64,000 bases of DNA, from NCBI RefSeq assembly GCF_009857445.1, contig NZ_WWCN01000004.1, positions 1-64,000 of the forward strand, given 5' to 3'. The notes under the pieces are model-generated. The model was not told the DNA's origin and did no database searches. It worked only from the letters and a program-made list of their open reading frames with translations. The stretch comes from Duganella flavida (GTDB lineage Bacteria; Pseudomonadota; Gammaproteobacteria; Burkholderiales; Burkholderiaceae_D). A program made the translations under genes and the position numbers. Of the stretch, positions 26,251 to 35,567 are shown piece after piece (within the stretch, counting starts at the first letter, position 1; each line of letters opens with the position of its first letter).

Positions 26251-27435
26251 CTAATCGTGGATGACCGGCTTGCCCGCTTGCGCCAGCACCCAGGCGATCA
26301 CGCTCAACACCAGGCTGGCGAGGACGCCCCATGCCAGATTCAGCGCGCTATCGAACAGCAGTGGTGCGACCAAGCCTGAGACCAGCGCAAACAGCAGCAT
26401 CTGGATGAAGGATTGCATCGACGCTGCGAGACCACTGTTATTCGGGAAGTACTCCAGCGCGATCAGCGACAGCGGCGTCATAGCCAGCGCCAGGCCGAAG
26501 GAATACACGAACAGCGGCATCACCGCCCACGGTACCGCTGCCACGAAGGCGGCGTTGTAGGCGACATTAATCACGCCCGCACTAATCATCACCGCAAAGC
26601 CCAGCCAGACCTGCTGCTTGCGCGAGAACTTGTGGGCGAATTTGCCGGACAGCGCGGAGCCGATTACCATGCCGCTAATCAGCGGCACGAACATCCACGC
26701 GAACGCGGTCTCCGGCAGGTGCAGGATATTCATTACGAAATAGGCGGCGGAGCCGATGTACAGCGCCACGCCCGCAAAGCACATGCCCACCGCAACAGAC
26801 AGCAGCAGGAAGTGGTGATGGCACAGCACCTTCCAGTAATTTTTGGCGATCACGCCGAGGTGGAAGGGATGGCGATCCTTCACGGCCAGGCTTTCCGGCA
26901 GCGCGCGCTGCACGGCCACCAGCATCAGGATGCCGAAGGCGCTGAGGAACCAGAAGATTGAACGCCAGCCGAAGCTCACTTGCAGCCAGCCACCCAGCAC
27001 CGGCGCAATGGCCGGCGCAAGGCCGAACACCATCATGATGTGCGACAGGATTTTCTGTGCGGCGGCGCCGGAGAAGCGGTCCTGCACAATTGCGCGGCCC
27101 ACCACCGAGCCTGCGCCTGCGGCCAGTCCCTGCACGATGCGGCAAGCCAGCAGCACGCCGATCGACGGCGCCATCGCCGCTACCACGGAGGCGACGATGT
27201 ACAGCACCAGCGACACCATGATCACCGGGCGGCGGCCGAAGGAGTCGGACAGCGTTCCGTAGAACAGCATCATGAAAGCGAAGCAGAACAGGAACATGGA
27301 CAGCGTCTGCTGCACCAGCATCGGGCTGGCGTTGAAGCCCTGCGTAATGGCCGGGAAAGAGGGCAGGTAGGTATCAATTGCCAGTGGACCGACCATAGAG
27401 AGGCCTGCCAGCAGCAGCGTCAGCAAAATATTCAT
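26251..27435 (-). CDS. Bcr/CflA family multidrug efflux MFS transporter
   Basis: A 394-residue, twelve-helix drug:proton antiporter. The DHA1/Bcr signature LAIDTYLPSFPAI in helix 1 and the loop motif GTLSDSFGRRPVIM are present. ATG 27435 opens on the first helix (MNILLTLLLAG); the open frame runs to 27609 but that part overlaps the divergent serine acetyltransferase gene. Divergent starts are 52 bases apart and share a short promoter region. In some Bcr members sulfonamide, bicyclomycin or cysteine is exported. The adjacent cysteine-synthesis gene makes cysteine export an attractive but unproven idea. Confidence 0.88.
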   Translation of the reverse strand: MNILLTLLLAGLSMVGPLAIDTYLPSFPAITQGFNASPMLVQQTLSMFLFCFAFMMLFYGTLSDSFGRRPVIMVSLVLYIVASVVAAMAPSIGVLLACRIVQGLAAGAGSVVGRAIVQDRFSGAAAQKILSHIMMVFGLAPAIAPVLGGWLQVSFGWRSIFWFLSAFGILMLVAVQRALPESLAVKDRHPFHLGVIAKNYWKVLCHHHFLLLSVAVGMCFAGVALYIGSAAYFVMNILHLPETAFAWMFVPLISGMVIGSALSGKFAHKFSRKQQVWLGFAVMISAGVINVAYNAAFVAAVPWAVMPLFVYSFGLALAMTPLSLIALEYFPNNSGLAASMQSFIQMLLFALVSGLVAPLLFDSALNLAWGVLASLVLSVIAWVLAQAGKPVIHD

Positions 27436-27487
27436 GAATCGCGTATTCTTCGTTGGACCCGGCATTTTACGCGATAATCGACAAAAC

Positions 27488-28411
27488 ATGACCATAGATA
27501 CCTTTGATGGCACCTCCGTCAAGCCCTCGCACTGGAACCTCGGCAGCGTGATCGAGCAGCTGCGCGTGTCGCGCGAGGCGACCCATAACATCCGCCACCA
27601 TGGCCGCATCCGCGAGCTGCCGTCGCGCGATGCGCTGACTACTATCGTGAATGTCCTGCAGGCGGTGCTGTTCCCGACCCACTACGGCCGCCCCAATTTG
27701 ACCGACGAGAGCATCGACTTCTTCGTCGGCGATACGCTGAACACCACCTTGAACCGCTTGGCCGAGCAAGTACGGCGCGGCCTGCAGTTCTCGGCCGAAG
27801 AAGCGACGCCCGATGACGATGCGATGACGCGCCAGGCGCACGACATCACGCGCCAGTTCGCGGCCAGCCTGCCGGAGGTGCGGGCCTTGCTGGTGTCCGA
27901 CGTGCAGGCGGCGTTTTCGGGCGACCCGGCGGCGACGTCGGTGGCCGAGATCATGCTGTGCTATCCGGGCACCATCGCGATTCTGTATTATCGATTGGCG
28001 CATAGCCTGCACCGTCTAGGCTCGCCATTTTTAGCGCGCTTGATTTCTGATATCGCCCACTCGCTGACCGGGATCGACATCCACCCGGCGGCGCAGATCG
28101 GCGCCAGCTTTTTCATCGACCACGGCACCGGCGTGGTGATCGGCGAGACCGCCATCATCGGTCAGCGCGTGCGCCTGTACCAGCACGTGACGCTGGGCGC
28201 GAAACGTTTCCCGGCGGACGAACAGGGCGCCTTGATCAAAGGCGTGCCGCGCCACCCGATCGTCGAAGACGACGTGGTGATCTACGCCGGAGCGACAGTC
28301 TTGGGCCGCATCACCATCGGCGCCGGCTCCACCATCGGCGGCAATGTGTGGCTGACCCAGAGCGTGCCTGCAGCCAGCAACGTCTCCCAGGCGCAGATGC
28401 GCAACGACTGA
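27488..28411 (+). CDS. Serine O-acetyltransferase (EpsC/SAT type)
   Basis: A 307-residue enzyme making O-acetylserine for cysteine synthesis. Residues ~1-165 are the helical N-terminal domain, and residues ~180-290 are left-handed beta-helix hexapeptide repeats, with GIDIHPAAQIG, the catalytic DHGTGVVIGETA and LYQHVTLGAK. The long N-terminal form is the EpsC subgroup found in many beta- and gamma-proteobacteria rather than the short CysE. ATG 27488 was chosen because upstream codons run into the divergent transporter. It may support the organosulfur genes further on. Confidence 0.92.
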   Translation: MTIDTFDGTSVKPSHWNLGSVIEQLRVSREATHNIRHHGRIRELPSRDALTTIVNVLQAVLFPTHYGRPNLTDESIDFFVGDTLNTTLNRLAEQVRRGLQFSAEEATPDDDAMTRQAHDITRQFAASLPEVRALLVSDVQAAFSGDPAATSVAEIMLCYPGTIAILYYRLAHSLHRLGSPFLARLISDIAHSLTGIDIHPAAQIGASFFIDHGTGVVIGETAIIGQRVRLYQHVTLGAKRFPADEQGALIKGVPRHPIVEDDVVIYAGATVLGRITIGAGSTIGGNVWLTQSVPAASNVSQAQMRND

Positions 28412-28548
28412 CGTAACCTGCCATCCGGCTTTCGGCATCAACTTACATTTGCTTACACGGGAAACCGGCTTTATACATCGAATTCGTCGGCTCATGCGTT
28501 GTTATTCCTGACTCGGAATTCGCCGGGCAAAAGATCAAGGAACTGATA

Positions 28549-28917
28549 ATGACGAAGAAGATCATCTACGCGGCGGCCATCGCCATCGCCTTAAGCGCTT
28601 GCACCACCGTTGTAAAGGAGCGTGTGGTGGTACACGATCATCCGGCCACCGTGCGTTATGCGCCGGTGCCGATTCAGGAAGCAATAACGCCAGCGCCGGC
28701 GCCTGGCTACGCCTGGGTGCAGGGCCATTGGGCATGGCGTGACCACGGCTGGCAGTGGCAGCGTGGCTACTGGTATCAAGGCCCGTCGCGGCCAATGCCA
28801 GCGGTCATTGTGGAACAGATCACGGTCGCTCCTAGTCCCGCTCATTATTGGGTGCCGGGCCACTGGAGCTGGCACCACAATGAGTGGGAATGGATGCGTG
28901 GTCATTGGGAACGCTAA
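28549..28917 (+). CDS. YXWGXW repeat-containing lipoprotein
   Basis: A 122-residue secreted lipoprotein. The signal peptide ends in a lipobox (ALSAC, Cys18). The mature chain is rich in Trp, His and Tyr and contains aromatic tandem units such as YAWVQGHWAWRDHGWQWQRG and YWVPGHWSWHHNEWEWMRG, the pattern of YXWGXW proteins found on burkholderial outer membranes. The function of these repeats is not established. GGAAC precedes the ATG. It stands alone between serine acetyltransferase and the convergent monooxygenase gene. Confidence 0.82.
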   Translation: MTKKIIYAAAIAIALSACTTVVKERVVVHDHPATVRYAPVPIQEAITPAPAPGYAWVQGHWAWRDHGWQWQRGYWYQGPSRPMPAVIVEQITVAPSPAHYWVPGHWSWHHNEWEWMRGHWER

Positions 28918-28929
28918 GGAAACAGCCGC

Positions 28930-30264
28930 TCAGGCAGTGATGCGCGCGCGGCGGTTGAACACTTTTTCGCGCAGGGTGCCGGCGGTGTATTCGGTGCGGT
29001 AGCGGCCGCGCTGCTGGAGTTCTGGCACGATCAGGTCGACCACGTCGCGCATGCTTTCGTGGGTGATGGCGTAGGCCAGGTTGAAGCCGTCGATGCCGGT
29101 TTCGTCTTGCCACATCTCCAGCTGGTCTGCGATTTGCGTTGGGTCGCCTATCAGCACTGGTCCGCGGCCGCCAAGGCCGACGAATTCTGCCGCTTCACGT
29201 ACGGTCCATCTGCGGTTGGGATCTGCGGCACTGAATGATGCCAGCGCCGAACGGCCGGCGTCGGAGTCGATGTATTCAATCGTCGCGTCCAGTGGGAATT
29301 GGCTGAAATCTACGCCCGTCCAGCCGGACAGCAAGGCCAGCGCCGCTTCGATGTTGATGTGGCGTTTGTAGTCTTCATGTTTGGCGCGCGCTTCGGCTTC
29401 GGTCGGTGCGGTGATGATCAGCGCTTGCGCGTAGATTTTGAGATCGTCGCCATTGCGGCCTGCGGCGCGCACGGCGGCTCGCAAGTCGTCGGCGTATTTC
29501 TTCACCACGCGGATGCTAGGCCCGCTGACGAAGGTGCACTCGGCATGCTTTGCCGCAAACGCCGTACCGCGCGGCGAGGTGCCGGCTTGATACAGCAGCG
29601 GTGTGCGCTGCGGCGACGGTTCGCACAGGTGGAAGCCGGGCACCTTGAAATACTTGCCTTCATGCGCGATTGGATGGATGCGCGACGGCTCGGCGTACAC
29701 GCCGCGCTCTTTGTCATTAACCACCGCGTCGTCGTCCCAGCTTTGTTCCCACAGCTTGTAGACTACGTCCATGTATTCATCGGCGAGGTCGTAGCGTTCG
29801 TCGTGACTCAGTTGCTGGTCCAGTCCCAGGTTGCGCGCTGCGCTGTCCAGATATCCCGTGACGATGTTCCAGCCGATGCGCCCGCGCGTCAGGTGGTCCA
29901 GCGTCGACATGCGGCGCGCGAAGGTGTAGGGATGCTCATACGTCAGCGCACACGTTACGCCGAAGCCGAGATGCTTGGTGGCCTGCGACATGATCGGCAC
30001 TAGCGCCAGAGGATCGTTCAGTGGTGCTTGTGCCGCATGGCGCAAGGCCGCATCGGCGCTACCTTGGTAGACATCGTAGGCGCCCAACACGTCGGCCAGG
30101 AAAATGGCATCGAACAGACCGCGTTCCAGCAACTGCGCCAGTTCGGTCCAATAGTCCGGATCCGTGTAGCGGTGGCTTTCGTTGCGCGGGTGAGTCCACA
30201 GCCCAGGCGACTGGTGACTCACGGTGTTCATCTGGAAGGCGTTGAAACGTATGAGTTTGCGCAT
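28930..30264 (-). CDS. FMN-dependent monooxygenase, NtaA/SnaA/DszA family
   Basis: A 444-residue bacterial-luciferase-fold oxygenase that needs reduced FMN from a reductase. Family hallmarks are the start LIRFNAFQMNTVSHQSPGLW, HLTRGRIGWNIVTGY near 120-135, and the conserved GTSPRGTAFAAKHAE near 235-250. Members open or oxidise nitrilotriacetate, EDTA, sulfones or other organosulfur compounds. Its TAATG overlap with metQ and the nearby ssu genes point to a sulfur substrate. The SsuE-type reductase at 33974 could supply FMNH2. Confidence 0.88.
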   Translation of the reverse strand: MRKLIRFNAFQMNTVSHQSPGLWTHPRNESHRYTDPDYWTELAQLLERGLFDAIFLADVLGAYDVYQGSADAALRHAAQAPLNDPLALVPIMSQATKHLGFGVTCALTYEHPYTFARRMSTLDHLTRGRIGWNIVTGYLDSAARNLGLDQQLSHDERYDLADEYMDVVYKLWEQSWDDDAVVNDKERGVYAEPSRIHPIAHEGKYFKVPGFHLCEPSPQRTPLLYQAGTSPRGTAFAAKHAECTFVSGPSIRVVKKYADDLRAAVRAAGRNGDDLKIYAQALIITAPTEAEARAKHEDYKRHINIEAALALLSGWTGVDFSQFPLDATIEYIDSDAGRSALASFSAADPNRRWTVREAAEFVGLGGRGPVLIGDPTQIADQLEMWQDETGIDGFNLAYAITHESMRDVVDLIVPELQQRGRYRTEYTAGTLREKVFNRRARITA

Positions 30265-31076
30265 TACTTTTCTAGCGCGAGCTGGTAGTCGGTCTTGGCG
30301 TAGTCGGCGAAGTGTTTATTGGTCACTTCCAGGAATTCACGCGAACGGTAGGCGGCGGCGATGTCCTTGGCGAACTGCTTGTCCTTGTCGGCGGTGCGGA
30401 TGGCAACCAGATTGGCGTAGGCCGGCGAGATTTTCTCGGTGATCAGCGCGTCCTTCAGTTTCAGGCCCGAGGCCAGCGCGTAATTCCCGTTGACGAAGGC
30501 ATAATCGGCGTCCTGCAAGGAGCGCGGCAATTGCGCGGCTTCCAGCGGCAGCAGTTTGATTTTTTTGATGTTGGCGGCGACGTCTCTTTCCGAGGCCTTG
30601 ATTGGATCGGTTTTCTCGCGCAGCTTAATCCATCCCAGTTGATCGAGCAGCACCAGCGCGCGCGCCTGGTTGGTCGGGTCGTTCGGCAGGGCGACGGTGG
30701 TGCCTTCCTTCACATCGTTCAGCGTCTTGTGCTTTTTGCTGTAGATGGCGATAGGCGCGGTCGGGATTTTGACCAGTTCCGACAGCGCCAGTTTATGGTC
30801 GGCCGAGAATTTGGTCAGGTAGATAATGTGCTGGAAGATGTTAGCGTCCAGCGAGCCTTCGGCCAACGCGTAGTTAGGCTGGATGTAGTCGTTGAATTCC
30901 ACCAGCTTGACCTTGTAGCCTTGCTTTTCCAGGATAGGCTTGATGCCCAGTTTGACCTGGTCGGCATATGGGCCGGAGCTGGTGCCGATCACTAGTTCTT
31001 TCGGATCTTTGGCGTGGGCGGAGATGGCGATTGCTGCGGCAGTTGCGGCCAGTAGGAGCTTGCGGCGAGTGTTCAT
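30264..31076 (-). CDS. MetQ/NlpA family ABC substrate-binding protein
   Basis: A 270-residue periplasmic binding protein of the NlpA lipoprotein family, the receptor of MetNIQ-type importers. The fold begins with KELVIGTSSGPYADQVKLGI and includes the MetQ stretch SLDANIFQHIIYL. Unlike E. coli MetQ it has no lipobox: the signal peptide (RRKLLLAATAAAIAISAHA) ends without cysteine, so it should be soluble in the periplasm. Together with the adjacent permease and ATPase it forms one importer. An organosulfur ligand is suggested by neighbours. Confidence 0.88.
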   Translation of the reverse strand: MNTRRKLLLAATAAAIAISAHAKDPKELVIGTSSGPYADQVKLGIKPILEKQGYKVKLVEFNDYIQPNYALAEGSLDANIFQHIIYLTKFSADHKLALSELVKIPTAPIAIYSKKHKTLNDVKEGTTVALPNDPTNQARALVLLDQLGWIKLREKTDPIKASERDVAANIKKIKLLPLEAAQLPRSLQDADYAFVNGNYALASGLKLKDALITEKISPAYANLVAIRTADKDKQFAKDIAAAYRSREFLEVTNKHFADYAKTDYQLALEK

Positions 31077-31091
31077 TGAGTGTTTCCTTGA

Positions 31092-31784
31092 TTAGCGTTT
31101 GTCGATGCGTTTGGCGATGCGGTTGCCGGCGAATTGAATCACTTGCACCATCAGGATCAGGATGGCGACAGTGGCGACCATGATGTCGGTTTCGAAGCGG
31201 TAGTAGCCGTAGCGGATGGCGAGGTCGCCGATGCCGCCGCCGCCCACCACGCCGGCGACGGCGGAGTAGGACAGGAAGCTGATGGACAGCACGGTCAGCG
31301 CCAGTACCAGGCCGGAGCGCGCTTCCACCAGCAACACGCGCAGGATGATTTGCAGTTCCGATGCGCCCATTGCATGGGCGGCTTCGATCACGCCACGCGG
31401 CACTTCGCGCAGGTTTTGTTCGACCAGCCGCGCGAAGTAGGGGATGGCGGCGAAGGACAGCGGCACGGCGGCGGCGAGTGGGCCGATCGAGGTACCGGCG
31501 ATGATGCGCGTGAATGGCACCAGCGCCACCAGCAGGATGATGAAGGGGAACGAGCGGACGGTGTTCACCACCCAGCCCAGTACCAGTGCGGCAGGGCGGT
31601 TTTGCAGCGATTGGCCTTCGGCGACGAGGAATAGCACGATGCCCAGCGGGCCGCCGATCAGGATGGCGGCGGACAGGCCTATGGCCAGCATGAGCAGCGT
31701 CTGGCCGAGTGCTTCCCACATTTCAGGCAGCATGGCGTAGATGGCGCCGGCCGAAACGGCCAGTGAGGAGATGAGTTCAGACAT
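31092..31784 (-). CDS. Methionine-type ABC transporter permease (MetI family)
   Basis: A 230-residue membrane protein with five predicted helices and the permease-ATPase coupling motif (EAAHAMGASELQIILRVLL). ATG 31784 overlaps the metN-like gene by eight bases. It pairs with the MetN-like ATPase and MetQ-like receptor. Its high similarity to MetI suggests methionine or a related sulfur compound as cargo. Confidence 0.88.
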   Translation of the reverse strand: MSELISSLAVSAGAIYAMLPEMWEALGQTLLMLAIGLSAAILIGGPLGIVLFLVAEGQSLQNRPAALVLGWVVNTVRSFPFIILLVALVPFTRIIAGTSIGPLAAAVPLSFAAIPYFARLVEQNLREVPRGVIEAAHAMGASELQIILRVLLVEARSGLVLALTVLSISFLSYSAVAGVVGGGGIGDLAIRYGYYRFETDIMVATVAILILMVQVIQFAGNRIAKRIDKR

Positions 31785-32583
31785 GGGCGGTCTCCGGCAG
31801 CTGGGTGAGAGCGGCAAGCGCATTGGCAGCGCTAGCCGCCACGGAAGCGGCCAGCTCGCGGCCTAGCGCGGTGAGGCGCGGGGCGGACAGGCTGGCTGCA
31901 TCGTCGAGCGCGAATTGCTCGGCGATGGCGCCGTCTTCAATCACTGCCACGCGGTTGCAAATCTCGCCGATCACGTCTAGTTCATGGCTGACGATCACGA
32001 TGGTCACGTCCAGCCGCTGGTTGATGTCCTTCAGCGTCGCCAGCAGCGCGCGCGTGGTTTCGGCATCCAGCGCCGATGTCGGTTCGTCGCACAACAGCAC
32101 CGCAGGCCCGCTGGCCAGCGCCCGCGCGATGGCGACGCGCTGTTTCTGCCCGCCCGACAGCTGCGCCGGATAACTGGCGCTCTTGTCGCTCAAGCCCACC
32201 AGCTCCAGGCAATCCGCCACGCGCGCGGCGATCTGCTGCTTCGACTGCCCGCCGTGAATGCGCAACGGGAAGGCCACGTTGTCGAACACGCTGGCGTTCT
32301 GCAGCAGATTAAACTGCTGGAAGATCATGCCGATGTTGGCGCGTGCGTCGCGCAAGTCGCGTTTGGACAGCGAGGTCAATTCGCGGCCATCGACCGTAAT
32401 CGCCCCTTGGTCCGGGCGCTCCAGCAGGTTAATCAATCGCAGCAAGGTGGACTTGCCTGCGCCGCTTTTGCCGATCAGGCCAAAGATATCGCCTTGGGCC
32501 ACATCCAGCGATACATCGCGCACCGCATGGAAGTCGCCAAAGGCCTTGCTCGCATGTTCGATGCGAATCAGGGGAGTAGTCAT
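31777..32583 (-). CDS. ABC transporter ATP-binding protein, MetN-like, without the NIL domain
   Basis: A 268-residue ATPase. Walker A is GKSGAGKST near 38-46, the signature LSGGQKQRVAIARAL near 143-157 and Walker B AVLLCDEPTSALD follow. Standard MetN is about 340 residues and ends with a NIL (ACT-like) domain that binds methionine and switches transport off. Here only ~25 alanine-rich residues follow the ATPase core, so product inhibition through that domain is not possible. The start touches the stop of the upstream dehydrogenase-like gene (TGATG). Confidence 0.88.
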   Translation of the reverse strand: MTTPLIRIEHASKAFGDFHAVRDVSLDVAQGDIFGLIGKSGAGKSTLLRLINLLERPDQGAITVDGRELTSLSKRDLRDARANIGMIFQQFNLLQNASVFDNVAFPLRIHGGQSKQQIAARVADCLELVGLSDKSASYPAQLSGGQKQRVAIARALASGPAVLLCDEPTSALDAETTRALLATLKDINQRLDVTIVIVSHELDVIGEICNRVAVIEDGAIAEQFALDDAASLSAPRLTALGRELAASVAASAANALAALTQLPETAHV

Positions 32584-33779
32584 CAGGAATATGCAGTAGG
32601 TTCAGGCAGCGTACCTTCGAGCGCATAGCGTCCGAGGTCGCGGATTTTATAGTCGACCGGATCGTGCAGGGTATGCACGCGCACATTGCGCCAATAGCGG
32701 TCGAAGCCAAATTTGGCGGAGGTCGAGCGCGCGCCGGTCAGTTCGAAGATGTCGTTGCTGACGTCTATGCCGGCTTGGTGCGCCAGCACCTTGGCCTCGG
32801 CCACGGAAATCGCCAGCTCGCCGCGCTGCTGCGCGGTGACGGCCGCGCCGAGCCGGAACAAGCGCTCCAGCTCTGCAGCCGCCTGGTCGGCCAGCACCGC
32901 CGCAGGCCGTAGCTTGAGCCACAGCTGGCCGAAGCGATGCTGCACCAGCGGATCCGCATTCGCTGCCGACACGCCGGACGCGAACCACGGCCGCGCCTCA
33001 TGTGCCATGTACTGGCGCGCCGCTTCGAACGCACCTTCGCCGATGCCGAGATAAAGATTCGCCATAATCAGTTGCGCCACTTGGGAGCGCAGCGTCGCTT
33101 GCGCGGTCGGCTTGGCGCCCGGCGCTTGCAGCACCTGCGTGGACGGCAGCGAGACCGCATTGAAATGCACATTGCCGCTGTCGGTTTGCTTCTGGCCGAA
33201 GGCATCCCAGTCGGCTTGCACCGCCACGCCGTGCTGGCGCGTCGGCACCACGCCGATCAAGGCGCTTTGTGTGGCCTCGTGCCAGGCCGAGATGGTGAGC
33301 CAGTCCGAGCCCACCGAGCCGGATGAAAAACTCTTCACGCCGTCGAGCAGGAAACCGTAGTCCGCATCGCTGGCGATGGTGCGTTTATCCAGCGGATTGA
33401 GGGCGTTACCCCAGAACAGATTCTGCTCCACGGTCTGCGTCAGGAAGCGGCGCTGCTGCTGCGCGCTGCCATATAGCTGTATGCCGGCCAGCTGCAAATG
33501 ATGGAAGCCGAAGATATGGGCCAGCGCGCTGTCGGCGCGGGCCAGTATGCGGATCACCTGATAGACCGTTGGCCAGTCCGCGCCTTGGCCGCCGTACACG
33601 GTGGGTATAGATAAAGTCAGCAGGCCGGATTCGCGTATCCATTCGCGTTCCTGTGCTGCGTGGCCGCCGGCCTGGTCGCGGGCGGTGGCGGTGGTTGCCA
33701 GTCGCTGCGCCAGTTCGGTCGCGACATGCAGCGGATCGCGGGCACGGTCGTGCGCCGCTTTGAGTAGTGCTTGAGACAT
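32583..33779 (-). CDS. SfnB/DszC-type acyl-CoA dehydrogenase-fold oxidoreductase
   Basis: A 398-residue flavoprotein of the acyl-CoA dehydrogenase superfamily, subgroup of sulfur-acquisition oxidoreductases and two-component monooxygenases (SfnB, DszC). Its visible features are IPTVYGGQGADWP near 60, IFGFHHLQLAGIQLYG near 90-105, LDGVKSFSSGSVGSDWLTIS near 150-170, and a C-terminal helix set ending FGFDRYWRNVRVHTLHDPVD, which is characteristic of DszC-like enzymes. They use reduced FMN to oxidise a sulfur compound. It is first in the five-gene minus-strand unit, divergent from ssuE across an operator-rich gap. Confidence 0.85.
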   Translation of the reverse strand: MSQALLKAAHDRARDPLHVATELAQRLATTATARDQAGGHAAQEREWIRESGLLTLSIPTVYGGQGADWPTVYQVIRILARADSALAHIFGFHHLQLAGIQLYGSAQQQRRFLTQTVEQNLFWGNALNPLDKRTIASDADYGFLLDGVKSFSSGSVGSDWLTISAWHEATQSALIGVVPTRQHGVAVQADWDAFGQKQTDSGNVHFNAVSLPSTQVLQAPGAKPTAQATLRSQVAQLIMANLYLGIGEGAFEAARQYMAHEARPWFASGVSAANADPLVQHRFGQLWLKLRPAAVLADQAAAELERLFRLGAAVTAQQRGELAISVAEAKVLAHQAGIDVSNDIFELTGARSTSAKFGFDRYWRNVRVHTLHDPVDYKIRDLGRYALEGTLPEPTAYS

Positions 33780-33855
33780 GGTATGTCCGTCGTCTTGGTA
33801 TCGGTGTTTTTAGTATTGCATCCAGCGCTAAACGCAGTACACGAAGAATTCCGGC

Positions 33856-33921
33856 TTTTGATATGCGAAAAAATCATGCTTTGGTTTTCGCATATCAAAA
33901 CGTAAAACTATTCGTTTTGAT
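33856..33921. promoter_or_regulatory. Nested inverted repeats between the two organosulfur operons
   Basis: A perfect 16-base inverted repeat, TTTTGATATGCGAAAA (33856-33871) and its complement (33885-33900), is separated by 13 bases. A second one, ATCAAAACG (33894-33902) and CGTTTTGAT (33913-33921), shares the ATCAAAA element with the first. Three half-sites of the type ATCAAAA/TTTTGAT are thus arranged between the divergent ATGs at 33779 and 33974. A LysR-type sulfur regulator (CysB/Cbl/SsuR) is a reasonable guess. Confidence 0.6.
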
Positions 33922-33973
33922 TTCTATCGGGCGGCTTTATTCTGGCGCCACCATATAAGACAGGGGACAGACC

Positions 33974-34561
33974 ATGAGCATTCTTCTACTCGGCGGCAGC
34001 CCTGCGGCGCCTTCCAGTACCGGCCGTTTGCTGGAGCATGTAGGCGACAAGCTGGCCGCGCTCGGCCACCGCCACAGCAAACTGAATGTCCGCGATCTGC
34101 CGGCGAAAGCGCTGTTGCACGCGGACTTCGCCGATCTGGCGCTGAAGCGCGCGATCGAAGTGGTCGCCGAAGCCGATGCCATCGTCATCGCTACACCAAT
34201 TTACAAGGCCTCCTACACCGGCATCCTGAAAGCCTTCCTCGACCTGCTGCCGCAAGACGGCTTGAAAGATAAGCTGGTGCTGCCCTTGGCCACCGGCGGC
34301 AGCCAGTCGCACATGCTGGCGCTGGACTATGCGCTGCGCCCAGTGCTGCAAGCGCTGGATGCGCGCCAGGTCTTCACCAGTATTTACGCCACCTCGCAGC
34401 AGCTGTCGTGGAGCGACGTTAGCGGCTTGACCGTGGACCAGTCCATCGCCTGGCGCGTGCAAGCTGGCGTGGACGCGCTGTCTGCAGCGCTGCATGCGCA
34501 ACGCCAGCAGCCCGGCGAGGTCTTCGTCGCCAACGCCCAGCCAGTGCGGCTGGCACGATAA
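33974..34561 (+). CDS. ssuE: NADPH-dependent FMN reductase (SsuE)
   Basis: A 195-residue flavodoxin-like reductase providing FMNH2 to the SsuD monooxygenase. The phosphate loop LGGSPAAPSSTGRLLEHV and the flavin-contact segment ATPIYKASYTGILKAFLD are as in SsuE/MsuE. The start ATG 33974 follows AGGGGA. It leads the ssuEADCB cluster, with ssuA nine bases downstream. The same reductase could feed the two flavin oxygenases of the divergent unit. Confidence 0.93.
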   Translation: MSILLLGGSPAAPSSTGRLLEHVGDKLAALGHRHSKLNVRDLPAKALLHADFADLALKRAIEVVAEADAIVIATPIYKASYTGILKAFLDLLPQDGLKDKLVLPLATGGSQSHMLALDYALRPVLQALDARQVFTSIYATSQQLSWSDVSGLTVDQSIAWRVQAGVDALSAALHAQRQQPGEVFVANAQPVRLAR

Positions 34562-34570
34562 GGAGCCATC

Positions 34571-35557
34571 ATGAGCATCGATCAGAAACGCGCGGCGCGC
34601 CGCCATACTTTGGGCCTGCTGTTTGCTGCAGGCGTGATGGCGGCAGCGGGCGGGCAAGCCAACGCGCAGGCGCCGGCCAAACAGGAAGTCCGCATCGGCT
34701 ACCAGAAATACGGCACCCTCACGCTGCTGAAGGGGCGCGGCACGCTGGAGCAGCGTCTCGCGCAGCGCAACGTTACCGTCAAGTGGACTGAGTTCCCGGC
34801 TGGCCCGCAGCTACTGGAAGGCCTGAACGTCGGCAGCGTGGATTTCGGTACCGTCGGCGAAGCGCCGCCTATCTTTGCGCAGGCTGCCGGCGCCAATCTG
34901 GTTTATGTCGGTAATGAGCCGCCGTCGCCGGGTAGTGAGGCCATCGTTGTGCCGAAAGATTCCAAGCTGCGTAGCCTGGCCGATTTGAAGGGCAAGAAGG
35001 TGGTGCTGAACAAAGGCTCGAACGTGCACTACCTGCTGGTGAAGGCGCTGGAGAAGGCCGGCATCGCCTATAAGGATATCGACGTGGTCTACCTGCCGCC
35101 TGCTGATGCGCGTGCGGCGTTTGAACGCGGTGCGGTTGATGCATGGGTGATCTGGGATCCCTTCCTGGCCGCTGCCGAGAAGCAGCTGAGCGCCCGCGTC
35201 CTGGCTGACGGCAAAGGCCTGGTGGCGAATCACCAGTTCTACCTGGCCGCGCGTCCGTACGCTGAAAAGAACGGCGACATCGTTCGCATCCTGCTGGAAG
35301 AAATCGCCAAGGTGGACGAGTGGGGCGCCAAGAATCCCAAGGAAGTAGCGCAGATCCTGTCCGCGCAAACCGGACTGGATGTAGACGTGGTGGCGCTGGC
35401 GGCATCGCGCTACAGCTACGGCGTCAAGCCGATCACCAACGACGTACTGGAACAGCAGCAGAAACTGGCCGACGCTTTCGCCAACCTGAAGCTGATCCCG
35501 AAACCGATCGCTGTCAAGGATGCGCAGCTGCCGGCGAAACAACTGGCGGCGCAATAA
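34571..35557 (+). CDS. ssuA: Aliphatic sulfonate ABC transporter substrate-binding protein (SsuA)
   Basis: A 328-residue periplasmic receptor. It has a signal peptide of ~34 residues, basic start [16 protein letters not shown] and cleavage after ANA. The mature domain shows [22 protein letters not shown] and the SsuA-type [20 protein letters not shown] loop, then [13 protein letters not shown]. It captures alkanesulfonates for SsuBC. Position two in the ssu operon, with AAGGAG before the ATG. Confidence 0.93.
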   Translation: MSIDQKRAARRHTLGLLFAAGVMAAAGGQANAQAPAKQEVRIGYQKYGTLTLLKGRGTLEQRLAQRNVTVKWTEFPAGPQLLEGLNVGSVDFGTVGEAPPIFAQAAGANLVYVGNEPPSPGSEAIVVPKDSKLRSLADLKGKKVVLNKGSNVHYLLVKALEKAGIAYKDIDVVYLPPADARAAFERGAVDAWVIWDPFLAAAEKQLSARVLADGKGLVANHQFYLAARPYAEKNGDIVRILLEEIAKVDEWGAKNPKEVAQILSAQTGLDVDVVALAASRYSYGVKPITNDVLEQQQKLADAFANLKLIPKPIAVKDAQLPAKQLAAQ

Positions 35558-35567
35558 GGAATCAACG

